Below are positions 25,689 through 32,704 of a stretch of DNA of 35,034 nucleotides, piece after piece. The first letter of the stretch is position 1, and each line of letters opens with the position of its first letter. Source of the stretch: an uncultured Lachnospiraceae bacterium (GTDB lineage: Bacteria; Bacillota; Clostridia; Lachnospirales; Lachnospiraceae). Location: NCBI GenBank assembly GCA_951800685.1, contig CATOJY010000036.1, positions 1 through 35,034 of the forward strand. Reading direction: 5' to 3'. Under the pieces are notes generated by a model. It did no database searches. It saw only the letters and a list, made by a program, of their open reading frames with translations, and had not been told where the DNA came from. The position numbers were made by a program, and so were the translations under genes.

Positions 25689-26729
25689 TTAGCCAAGAAG
25701 TGACAATGCCAACTGGTTAGACTGATTAGCCTGTGACAACATAGATGTACCAGCCTGCTGCAGAATGTTGTTGTTAGCATATCTAACCATCTCTGTAGCG
25801 ATATCTGTATCACGGATCTGAGCCTCTGCAGATGTGGTGTTCTCTACGATGTTATCCAGGTTGCTGATCGTATGCTCAAGTCTGTTCTGGATCGCACCAA
25901 GGTCTGAACGCTGCTGGGATACATCCTTGATCGCATGTTTCGCAAAGGCATTCAGCGCCGCAAAGTCTGCTGCTGTAGGTGCATCTGTCAGATCACTCTT
26001 CGTTGTACCGGTTTTATCATCTTTCGTCGCCAACGCTGCCTTAACATCCGCATCTGTTACTTTCGTATCGTCAAATTCATAGAACTTTGATAACAGATTA
26101 GAAGCAAATTTCCTCTCGCCATCCGTAATACTCGCATCCGCGTAGTTCAAGCTATCCGTACTCTGCGTATTCTTAGAGTCTACATTGGACACACCGAATT
26201 TCACTTCGTCGGCAACTGCATTCGCAATTAACTCATTGGTGTTCATGTTCTTGATCGTGATCCCGATGTGCTGTCCAGACTCTGCACCAACCTGAAGACC
26301 CTTGTTAGAGAAGGAACCATCCAACAGGCTCTGCTCATTGAATGTTGTTGTGCTCTGTACACGGTCAATCTCGCTCATCAGCTGCTTAACCTCTGCCTGG
26401 ATATAGCTGCGGTCTGCAGATGTCAGCGTGCCATTCTCACCCTTAACAGCCAGCTCGTTCATTCTCTGCAGCATATCCTGTACTTCGTTCAATGCACCTT
26501 CTGCTGTCTGTACGCAGGAGATACCATCCTGAGCATTTGCAGATGCCTGTGTAAGTCCTCTGATCTGTCTTCTCATCTTCTCGGAAATAGATAAGCCTGC
26601 TGCATCATCTGCTGCACGGTTGATCTTGTAACCAGATGATAACTTCTCTGTGGACTTAGCCTGTGCCTTTGTTGTAAGACCAAGCATTCTGTTAGAGTTC
26701 ATTGCTGTAATGTTGTGTTGTACTACCAT
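25689..26729 (-). CDS. fliC: Flagellin 4 (protein identical to flagellin 3)
   Basis: A 346-residue flagellin with exactly the protein sequence of flagellin 3. The final ~110 bases instead resemble the flagellin 1 version (GCATATCTAACC context, ATAGATGTACCAGCC), so the gene is a mosaic. Own SigD promoter, leader and terminator are present. Two genes for one protein may simply raise output, or be a recombination source for the array. It lies downstream of the FlgN/FliT-like gene, whose end shows no terminator, so read-through from the fliD-fliS side is possible. Confidence 0.97.
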   Translation of the reverse strand: MVVQHNITAMNSNRMLGLTTKAQAKSTEKLSSGYKINRAADDAAGLSISEKMRRQIRGLTQASANAQDGISCVQTAEGALNEVQDMLQRMNELAVKGENGTLTSADRSYIQAEVKQLMSEIDRVQSTTTFNEQSLLDGSFSNKGLQVGAESGQHIGITIKNMNTNELIANAVADEVKFGVSNVDSKNTQSTDSLNYADASITDGERKFASNLLSKFYEFDDTKVTDADVKAALATKDDKTGTTKSDLTDAPTAADFAALNAFAKHAIKDVSQQRSDLGAIQNRLEHTISNLDNIVENTTSAEAQIRDTDIATEMVRYANNNILQQAGTSMLSQANQSNQLALSLLG

Positions 26730-26827
26730 AATATATTCCTCCTTGAATTTGATGTGGCTTCCCTGCCACTTATTTGCTTAGATGTAATGAAACCAAAGAC
26801 TCGTACGCAGCCAACGGCCTCATTACA
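26730..26827 (-). promoter_or_regulatory. Flagellin 4 leader: CGUACG stem-loop plus CsrA-type hairpin
   Basis: Stem-loop 26783-26827: TGTAATGA pairs with TCATTACA, upper stem GGCT/AGTC with one G-U pair, apical CGTACG at 26802-26807. The ANGGA hexaloop hairpin (GTGGC-AGGGAA-GCCAC) is at 26754-26769. Confidence 0.75.
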
Positions 26828-26861
26828 TTATACCAGTAAAACTTTTATCTTACCTGTAATA

Positions 26862-26889
26862 TATATCGGGTGGTCATCGGATTTGTTTA
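26862..26889 (-). promoter_or_regulatory. Sigma-28 (SigD) promoter of flagellin 4
   Basis: TAAA (26886-26889), 16 bases, CCGATATA (26862-26869) on the - strand, just after the end of the FlgN/FliT-like gene. Confidence 0.92.
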
Positions 26890-26910
26890 GAGGTTTTTAT
26901 AAAAAAATTT

Positions 26911-27387
26911 CTATTTCTTACTATCATAAAACTGCGGCGACACATAATTCAGATTATTCATGCTGTTATAATAATTTCTGGCCACCTTATTTTTTGATGC
27001 TCCAGTGCCTATAGCAGCTCTTTTCTTATTAAATTGATTCTCTGCCAGCACTTTGTTGCGCATATTACCCGCATTAACTGTCACGATCTTGTCCGTGATC
27101 CTCTGGATCAGCTCTTTCATCTGAGCAATCTCAGCCCGGTAGCGGTTTTTATCCTGAACAAGTTCATCCCGGACCCTGTCATAGACTGCCTCAAACCCTT
27201 GATCCAATCTGTCTAATTCTTCTAAATACTCCCCTTGCTTATTGATGGCTTCATCAAAAACATCCATATCCAGCTCTTCTTGTTTCAAAATATCTTCCTG
27301 TATACTGTTCTGCTGGATCATCTTGTCAAGCAATTGTATTTTTTTCTCCAGGCTCTGTAATAATATCTGTGCACCACTCTGGCTCAT
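26911..27387 (-). CDS. Probable flagellar export chaperone (FlgN/FliT-like)
   Basis: This 158-residue, highly charged protein is almost all helical, with coiled-coil-like heptads over about residues 8-110 (LLQSLEKKIQLLDKMIQQN; YLEELDRLDQGFEAVYDRVRDEL; IAQMKELIQRITDKI). This is the form of FlgN and FliT, chaperones that bind the C-termini of FlgK/FlgL or FliD before export. The tail (NYYNSMNNLNYVSPQFYDSKK) is short and polar. It follows fliS by 22 bases on the same strand and is part of the flaG-fliD-fliS unit or of the shorter unit from the promoter at 27851-27879. The SD GAGAGG lies about nine bases before the ATG. Choice between FlgN and FliT cannot be made from sequence alone. Confidence 0.55.
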   Translation of the reverse strand: MSQSGAQILLQSLEKKIQLLDKMIQQNSIQEDILKQEELDMDVFDEAINKQGEYLEELDRLDQGFEAVYDRVRDELVQDKNRYRAEIAQMKELIQRITDKIVTVNAGNMRNKVLAENQFNKKRAAIGTGASKNKVARNYYNSMNNLNYVSPQFYDSKK

Positions 27388-27409
27388 AGGTCATTCCTCT
27401 CTATGCTCT

Positions 27410-27787
27410 CTATGCCTTATTGCATTTCTTCATGACTTCTTTCCAAGTATCTCTGAGACTGCGGAGATGTCCGTTCACTTCTTCCAAAATCTCTTTGTCC
27501 TTCTTAATATTAGCATCGAACAACCGCCTGAGCACATATACATAGATTCTGTCAAAATCTTCCGCTACTTCATATTTACGGTCAAGCGTGTTGCGAAATT
27601 CCTCGATAATGCGTTGTGTCTTCATAATATTGACATGGGCTTTCTCCATATCATTACTCTCGATCGCCATAATCGCGATATTACAGAACTTGATCGCACC
27701 CTCATAAAGCATCAAAGTCACTTCTGACGGCGTAGCCGTCAATATTTTATTTCTCTGATACTGTTCATAGGGATTCTGCATAGGCAT
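27410..27787 (-). CDS. fliS: Flagellar export chaperone FliS
   Basis: FliS, 125 residues, binds the flagellin C-terminus in the cytosol to stop early polymerisation and, in Bacillus, helps FliW control. The family pattern is clear: NPYEQYQRNKILTATPSEVTLMLYEGAIKFCNIAI, then ESNDMEKAHVNIMKTQRIIEEFRNTLD and a C-terminal EEVNGHLRSLRDTWKEVMK helix. The frame opens far upstream (27883), but the added 32 residues are unlike FliS and cover a promoter and hairpin; ATG 27787 has AAGGAGG nine bases upstream. It lies between fliD and the FlgN/FliT-like gene. Confidence 0.95.
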   Translation of the reverse strand: MPMQNPYEQYQRNKILTATPSEVTLMLYEGAIKFCNIAIMAIESNDMEKAHVNIMKTQRIIEEFRNTLDRKYEVAEDFDRIYVYVLRRLFDANIKKDKEILEEVNGHLRSLRDTWKEVMKKCNKA

Positions 27788-27827
27788 AAGTCTGTTCCTC
27801 CTTGATCGTACTGATACACATTTAAGT

Positions 27828-27893
27828 GTATTATAAAAGTCTTTTGTTTTATAATACAGACAAGAATGCGGCCTGTCAAGCAACAGGCCGCAT
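27828..27893 (-). promoter_or_regulatory. Sigma-A promoter for fliS embedded in two inverted repeats
   Basis: On the - strand TTGACA (27874-27879), 17 bases, TATTAT (27851-27856) give a near-consensus sigma-A promoter. The -35 lies in and beside the loop of a perfect 11-bp hairpin (ATGCGGCCTGT 27866-27876 / ACAGGCCGCAT 27883-27893), which may terminate fliD transcripts although the following bases are only moderately T-rich. The -10 lies in a second 11-bp inverted repeat, GTATTATAAAA / TTTTATAATAC (27828-27838, 27847-27857). Confidence 0.7.
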
Positions 27894-27945
27894 ATCCAAC
27901 ATCATACACTCGCCGTATAATGCATTCTGAACGGTAATACACTGA

Positions 27946-30273
27946 TCAACCGCCAAACATACCCGATACAGCATTATTCTTAGACTGCAGTTTCGCCATA
28001 GCCGTTTCCATCGCTGAAAACTTCTTATACCAGTTATCGATCAGATTATTCAGCTTCGTCTCTTCCTTCTTGATCCGGTCTTTGTAATCGTCATATTCCT
28101 TCTGCATCGTCTTATCATTGTATACCGTAAAGGCGCTGCTCGTATCCTTGACGCTCTTCATCTTGTCTGTCAGCTTATCATACAGATTCTTAGACAGACC
28201 TGCAAAGAACTTCTGAACCGTCGCCGGATCAGATGCGATCATGTTCTTGAGTGTCTCATCCTCATTCGCAACCGGCGCATCGTCCTTATCACCGTCGATA
28301 TGATAAGCCCCCTTCTCGTTATCAGCTGCATTGAAATACCCTAATGTATTGATACCGAAATCGGACAAGTACATCTGCTTGCCATTTACTGTAGCCCCCT
28401 GCAGCATCACTGTCTTGATTGCATCCGTCACATCGCGCAGGGTAGAGTCTTTGCGAAGCAGAGAATCTTTGATTTTCTGCTCCCACTCCTCGATCTCGGC
28501 ATCTGCCAGCCCGCTTTTCTCTTCGGAGAGAAGAGGCTCATAGCCTTTCGAAGACTCTGCATTGTACATACCATCCATCTCATTGATCAGCTTATTGTAC
28601 TCTGTGAAGAAGTTCTTGATCATATCATAGATACCGTCAGCATCTTCCGCTGTCGTTAACGTAACTACTTCTCCCGCCTTCGTCTCCTGCTGTGCTGTGA
28701 TGGTCAACCCATTAACCGTAAAGGTATTTGTACTGTTGGTATATACCACATCATTCAGCGTGATCTGTGCATCACGACCGTCGACTTTCTTAGCCATCTC
28801 CTCCTTCTCCGCGTCAGTGGCATTTGCCGCTTTCTGCAGATAATCCTGTGCTGCTGCGATCTTATCTGTAAAGTAATCTGTTACCTCTTTCTGTTGATCC
28901 GCCGTGATAACCACTTTACCATCTGCATCAACTTTTAATTTACCATCCGCATCAACTTCATAGTACTTCTTATTGTCATCGATCGTCTCGTTATTCTTAT
29001 CAATCGCTGCCTGCGTATCCTCCACAGACTTCATATAGTTGTACTCGCCGCTGACTTCGTTGAAGCGCTTCTGCAGGTTGGAGACATTCTCACTCGCTGC
29101 CGCAACATCCTGTTCCAGCTTCGCGATCTCATCTGCAGTCAATGTACCATCTTTCTTGCCGTCTGCCAGAGCCTTCTTAGCTGCCTCTAAAGCCTTCTTG
29201 GCATCTCCCAAATCTTTATTGATACCGCCGTCCCTGACCTTGACCATCACTGGAACCATCTCTGGATTGCCGTCTGTGCCGATAACAGGATTGCCATCTG
29301 CATCAAGCTTCTCGGTCATGACCACATTCCCGTCCGCATCCTTCTTCTCTACTTCATGCTCCTCGCCATACAACTGGTCATATAAATCTGCTGCGCTGGT
29401 CTTTTCGTCATAAGGCGTATCTCTCTCAGAATTAGCCTTTCTTAATGCATCCAATCTCTTCTGCAATGTCTCATTAGCTTTCAGAAGCGCATCCGTACTC
29501 GCCTTCCTGGCTGCTGCACGCTTCGCCGCTTCTGCATACTCTGCATCAGCACGCCCAGCAGTGGCATAACCAGCCCATTTCTCGTATTCCTTGTATTCAT
29601 TGCTGTTCTCATCATAAACTGACATCAGCTTCAATGTAGAGAGTGCATCCAGCCCGGCTGCATCATTGCCTGTGATTGTAAAGTCAGCACTTGCACCGGA
29701 ATTCTTAGAATTCACATAGAATCTCTGGTTCTTCGAATCAAAGCTTGCACTGATACCAGCCGCCTGCAGTTTCTTCACCACATCGGATATCTTCATATCC
29801 TTGGTGACTGTAATATCTGTTGTTGCGTTGCCAACCTTCACACGGAATTTACCTTCACCGTTACTGTCACCTGTGAACCCAAGCTGCTCTAACGTCGTAG
29901 ATTCCGTAACTTTCTTGCCATCCTTATCCTTTGTGAGCGCTCCGCCTGTCAGATATCCCTGTTTCGCCAGCTTATCAACCGTCATTGTCTGCACACTGTT
30001 CGGCGCATCCACTGTCGTCACTACGCTGACCGCGCTGCTGGATACCTTTGTCGCTTTCTTCATATAGGAACCTTCAAAGCGCATATTACCCAACACATTG
30101 GTATAAAAACTAAAAATCTTCGTATTCAGGGCTTTCCATGCATCCTGTTTCCAACTCAATTTGGTCTGCGCCTTCACGAGCTTATTCTTCTTCATGCTCT
30201 GTGCTGAAGCAAGCTCGCTGATAATACTCTCCGTATCCAGACCAGAATACATACCCGTAATTCTGATAGCCAT
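27946..30273 (-). CDS. fliD: Flagellar filament cap protein FliD with large coiled-coil insertion
   Basis: FliD caps the filament and guides flagellin assembly. The N-terminus (MAIRITGMYSGLDTESIISEL) and C-terminal D0/D1 part (MIKNFFTEYNKLINEMD; DFGINTLGYFN; DPATVQKFFAGL; LNNLIDNWYKKFSAME) are typical. At 775 residues it is far longer than usual (about 450-600). The excess is an insertion at about 225-500: a charged coiled coil (240-285), DxDG motifs (DADGN 312 and 324; DADGK 441 and 449), a second coiled coil (355-435) and an EF-hand-like loop (D371 GKKDGTLTADE382). The insertion would be surface-exposed. SD AGGAGGG stands seven bases before the ATG. It follows flaG and precedes fliS. Confidence 0.95.
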   Translation of the reverse strand: MAIRITGMYSGLDTESIISELASAQSMKKNKLVKAQTKLSWKQDAWKALNTKIFSFYTNVLGNMRFEGSYMKKATKVSSSAVSVVTTVDAPNSVQTMTVDKLAKQGYLTGGALTKDKDGKKVTESTTLEQLGFTGDSNGEGKFRVKVGNATTDITVTKDMKISDVVKKLQAAGISASFDSKNQRFYVNSKNSGASADFTITGNDAAGLDALSTLKLMSVYDENSNEYKEYEKWAGYATAGRADAEYAEAAKRAAARKASTDALLKANETLQKRLDALRKANSERDTPYDEKTSAADLYDQLYGEEHEVEKKDADGNVVMTEKLDADGNPVIGTDGNPEMVPVMVKVRDGGINKDLGDAKKALEAAKKALADGKKDGTLTADEIAKLEQDVAAASENVSNLQKRFNEVSGEYNYMKSVEDTQAAIDKNNETIDDNKKYYEVDADGKLKVDADGKVVITADQQKEVTDYFTDKIAAAQDYLQKAANATDAEKEEMAKKVDGRDAQITLNDVVYTNSTNTFTVNGLTITAQQETKAGEVVTLTTAEDADGIYDMIKNFFTEYNKLINEMDGMYNAESSKGYEPLLSEEKSGLADAEIEEWEQKIKDSLLRKDSTLRDVTDAIKTVMLQGATVNGKQMYLSDFGINTLGYFNAADNEKGAYHIDGDKDDAPVANEDETLKNMIASDPATVQKFFAGLSKNLYDKLTDKMKSVKDTSSAFTVYNDKTMQKEYDDYKDRIKKEETKLNNLIDNWYKKFSAMETAMAKLQSKNNAVSGMFGG

Positions 30274-30321
30274 TTCTGTTCCCTCCTAAATGCTGTCTAT
30301 TATGTTTTGGTCAATCTCACA

Positions 30322-30774
30322 TCACAACTTCTCATCTACAAGAATACCTGCCATCTCCCAGATACTGGCAATCATATCCAGCGTCTTCTCTGGCGGAAAT
30401 TCCTTGATAATTTCCTTCGTATCCTTATCCAATATCTTAATCATGATCCTGTTGGTCTTCTCATGAACACCAAACACAGCTTCCCCGTTGCTATTACTGA
30501 TCTTCCTGTTCATCTCCGCAATCATCTTCTTCAGATGTTCCGGCGTCTCAGGGGTCTGCGGATCCATCTTCTCCTGTTGCTGCTGACTTCCATTTCCCTC
30601 GCTGCCAGTACTCTCTTCTTCGGCCTGCACTTTCGTTACCGCTGCAGTTGTCGCATCAACGTTTACTGTCTGTCCGTCTTCAGGAACTTCCGTGTTCACT
30701 GGTGTAGCTGTCTGTGATTTTACAGCCGTCTGTGCCTGATATGTCATAGCACTGTTTAATGGTTCTATTGCCAT
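30322..30774 (-). CDS. flaG: Flagellar protein FlaG
   Basis: FlaG (150 residues) is a small protein associated with filament length control and usually found next to fliD. The C-terminal domain (about 80-150) is clear: LKKMIAEMNRKI, VFGVHEKTNRIMIKILDKDTKEIIKEFPPEK and LDMIASIWEMAGILVDEKL match the FlaG family. The N-terminal ~75 residues are disordered, rich in Thr, Gln, Glu and Ser. It is the first gene of the flaG-fliD unit, 48 bases before fliD, with a SigD promoter about 200 bases upstream. Its SD lies in a CsrA-type hairpin loop. Confidence 0.93.
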   Translation of the reverse strand: MAIEPLNSAMTYQAQTAVKSQTATPVNTEVPEDGQTVNVDATTAAVTKVQAEEESTGSEGNGSQQQQEKMDPQTPETPEHLKKMIAEMNRKISNSNGEAVFGVHEKTNRIMIKILDKDTKEIIKEFPPEKTLDMIASIWEMAGILVDEKL

Positions 30775-30779
30775 TGCCG

Positions 30780-30795
30780 ATCACCTCCATGTGAT
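30780..30795 (-). promoter_or_regulatory. CsrA-type hairpin holding the flaG Shine-Dalgarno
   Basis: On the - strand ATCAC-ATGGAG-GTGAT is a perfect 5-bp stem with a hexaloop ATGGAG that fits the CsrA motif ANGGAN. The SD (GGAGG) lies in the loop and first stem base, nine bases before the flaG ATG. CsrA binding there would block translation; binding is inferred. Confidence 0.65.
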
Positions 30796-30970
30796 ATAGT
30801 ATATTGTATAGAATCGTCTTATGATAACGCCCGTCCCTCTCTACCATGTGGGATTGTGGTAGTCTGCGCCTTCTCTGATAAGCCTTTTACTGACCGCTAT
30901 TATGTCTTTCTACTGACATCACATGGGAAATAGCACAAACTTAGAGAGTTACCACGTAATCTTTGATATA

Positions 30971-30998
30971 TATATCGGAAAAAAGCGGAATATATTTA
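30971..30998 (-). promoter_or_regulatory. Sigma-28 (SigD) promoter of flaG-fliD
   Basis: TAAA (30995-30998), 16 bases, CCGATATA (30971-30978) on the - strand. The leader to flaG is ~190 bases. It holds a further hairpin (CTACCA 30841-30846 / TGGTAG 30857-30862) besides the SD hairpin. Confidence 0.92.
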
Positions 30999-31049
30999 GA
31001 GAGATGCGGCTAAAACCGAAATGGAAATTATTCTTTTCCCCGCAGGGGT

Positions 31050-31064
31050 ATTGTATGATACAAT
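31050..31064 (+). promoter_or_regulatory. Palindrome with extended -10 before CgeB-like GT copy 5
   Basis: ATTGTAT-G-ATACAAT is a perfect 15-base palindrome. Within it TGATACAAT fits an extended -10 (TGnTAtAAT) pointing at the GT gene 63 bases further on. A short CCCC-GCA-GGGG hairpin (31038-31048) precedes it. A repressor on the palindrome would block the promoter; no -35 is seen. Confidence 0.45.
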
Positions 31065-31126
31065 AAAAATACAACAATTTAGCGCAGCTAATTTTATCCC
31101 AAACTATTTATGGCATGGAGCGTTCA

Positions 31127-32401
31127 ATGGAAATCCTATTTTACCGCTATAACAATATCTGTGAACCTGACCTCATACAGACTTTTACTACCTTCGGTAT
31201 TACTGTCTGTACAGAAGAAATGGAAATGGCCGATAAATCCATCACCCCAAAACAGTGTGCTTCCAAAATCACCGAATGGCTCATGACCCATTCCTTCGCC
31301 TTTGTGTTCAGCATAAACTTCTTTCCTGCAATTTCCTACACTTGTGACCACTTCCAGGTTCCTTATGTATGCTGGAGCGTAGATTCTCCTGTGCCGGAGC
31401 TTTTTTCCAATGCACTTAAGAATGAATGGAACCGGGTCTTTCTTTTCGACCAGGCGCAGTATCAATTTTTCCATCCAGTCAATCCAGACCGTATCTTCTA
31501 CCTGCCGCTTGCCACTAACGTAAAAAGATGGGAAGCTGCAATCTTAAATATGACCGAGGAAGATTATGCAAAATACGGTGCAGATATCAGTTTTGTCGGC
31601 TCCCTCTATACCGAAAAATGCCGCTATGACCGGCTGCTCCACGCACAAAACAAACTCGAAAATCCCACTGCCAAAAAAGCTGCCATTCCTAATGCTTCCG
31701 ATGGGCCTGCCTGCCGCAGTATTTCCCAATATACACAGGGCTTTATCTCCGGTCTGATAGAAGCACAGCTTAAAATCCATGGTTATAATTTTATCTCTGA
31801 AACGTTGTCAGACCATGTCATCCGCGAGATTGCTGACGCGGATCCAGACTTCTATCATGGTTCTGATACTTACATGGATACAGACCGTTATCTGACCGCG
31901 CATCAATATGTCGGCATTAAACTGGCTGCTGTAGAACGTGAAAGAACTCTTAACCGCCTGGCAGAGCATTTCAATGTAGCTCTTTATACCCGAAGTAATC
32001 CTGCGCCGCTTCCGAAAATCCACTGTATGGGCCCCGCTCTCACGCTGACAGAAATGCCTATGATTTTCCATGCCAGCAAGATCAACTTGAATATCACTAT
32101 GCGTCCAATTGAAACAGGATTGTCTCTTCGCATATGGGATGTTCTAGGCTGCGCCGGATTTCTGATTACGAATTATCAGGCAGAAATTCCGCAGTACTTC
32201 GAAGTCGGACGGGAACTGGAAACTTATGAATCCATGGAAGAATTAGAGCAGAAAGTACAGTATTATCTGTCCCATGAAGAGGAAAGGATCGAGATCGCCG
32301 TCAATGGTTATGAAAAAGTGGCCAGACTGCATACTTATGAAGTCAGAGTGGCAGAGATGATCCGGGTACTGAGCACTTTAACAAATTCTCGCCCAAACTA
32401 A
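31127..32401 (+). CDS. CgeB-like glycosyltransferase (copy 5)
   Basis: A 424-residue protein of the same family as copies 1 and 2: FSINFFPAISYTCD, YVCWSVDSPVPELFS, VFLFDQAQY, ADISFVGSLYTEKCRYDRL in the N-terminal half; EMPMIFHASKINLNITMRP, SLRIWDVLGCAGFLITNYQAE, and the YYLSHEEERIEIAVNG helix in the C-terminal half. ATG 31115 is in frame but GGAG lies seven bases before ATG 31127, giving MEILFYRYNN like the paralogues. It stands alone between the flaG-fliD and flgL-fliW-csrA units, in the opposite direction, with its own promoter and a terminator. This location inside the flagellar genes supports a flagellin-linked role. Confidence 0.82.
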   Translation: MEILFYRYNNICEPDLIQTFTTFGITVCTEEMEMADKSITPKQCASKITEWLMTHSFAFVFSINFFPAISYTCDHFQVPYVCWSVDSPVPELFSNALKNEWNRVFLFDQAQYQFFHPVNPDRIFYLPLATNVKRWEAAILNMTEEDYAKYGADISFVGSLYTEKCRYDRLLHAQNKLENPTAKKAAIPNASDGPACRSISQYTQGFISGLIEAQLKIHGYNFISETLSDHVIREIADADPDFYHGSDTYMDTDRYLTAHQYVGIKLAAVERERTLNRLAEHFNVALYTRSNPAPLPKIHCMGPALTLTEMPMIFHASKINLNITMRPIETGLSLRIWDVLGCAGFLITNYQAEIPQYFEVGRELETYESMEELEQKVQYYLSHEEERIEIAVNGYEKVARLHTYEVRVAEMIRVLSTLTNSRPN

Positions 32402-32414
32402 TTCCATTAAAAAT

Positions 32415-32478
32415 GACTGCCCGGCGAATGGAATCTGATTCTACAGATTTCTTCCATTTGCCAGACAGTCTCTTTTTA
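32415..32478. terminator. Bidirectional terminator between GT copy 5 and csrA
   Basis: GACTG...GGC.AATGGAA pairs with TTCCATT.GCC...CAGTC (32415-32470), followed by TCTTTTTATT on the + strand; the - strand copy is followed by ATTTTTAA. It ends both convergent transcripts. Confidence 0.85.
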
Positions 32479-32485
32479 TTCGTTC

Positions 32486-32704
32486 TTATCCCAAAAGCGT
32501 TTTCAGAGCCTCAATACCATCCACATTGATAGATTCCTGGTTTGCATCCTGGATCTGCTCATACACTTCTTTGCGGTATACCGGCACCTCACGGGGAGCG
32601 CTGATGCCCAGCTTCACCTGTTCGCCCTTAATTTCCAGCACCGTGATCTCTACATTATTGTTAATCACCAGCGCCTCATTCTTCTTTCTGGATAAAGCTA
32701 ACAT
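32486..32704 (-). CDS. csrA: Carbon storage / flagellin translation regulator CsrA
   Basis: The 72-residue RNA-binding protein has the full CsrA pattern: MLALSRKKNEALVINNNVEITVLEIKGEQ, VKLGISAPREVPVYRKEVYEQI, with the usual R and L residues of the RNA face (L4, R6; R44 region). It binds GGA-loop hairpins and blocks ribosome entry. In Bacillus subtilis it represses hag (flagellin). Its ATG directly follows the fliW stop (TAGATG), a sign of translational coupling. Its target candidates in the window are the four flagellin leaders and the flaG leader. Confidence 0.97.
   Translation of the reverse strand: MLALSRKKNEALVINNNVEITVLEIKGEQVKLGISAPREVPVYRKEVYEQIQDANQESINVDGIEALKTLLG

Noticed and set aside
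23688..26594. Identical 108-residue + strand ORFs inside the flagellin genes
   Set aside because: They recur only because the flagellin N-terminal DNA is conserved; Cys/Leu-rich shadow translation with no SD.
26890..26910. Terminator after the FlgN/FliT-like gene
   Set aside because: There is a T-rich run but no stem in front of it on the - strand.
27788..27883. N-terminal extension of FliS
   Set aside because: The extra 32 residues are unlike FliS and cover a promoter and inverted repeat; ATG 27787 has a strong SD.
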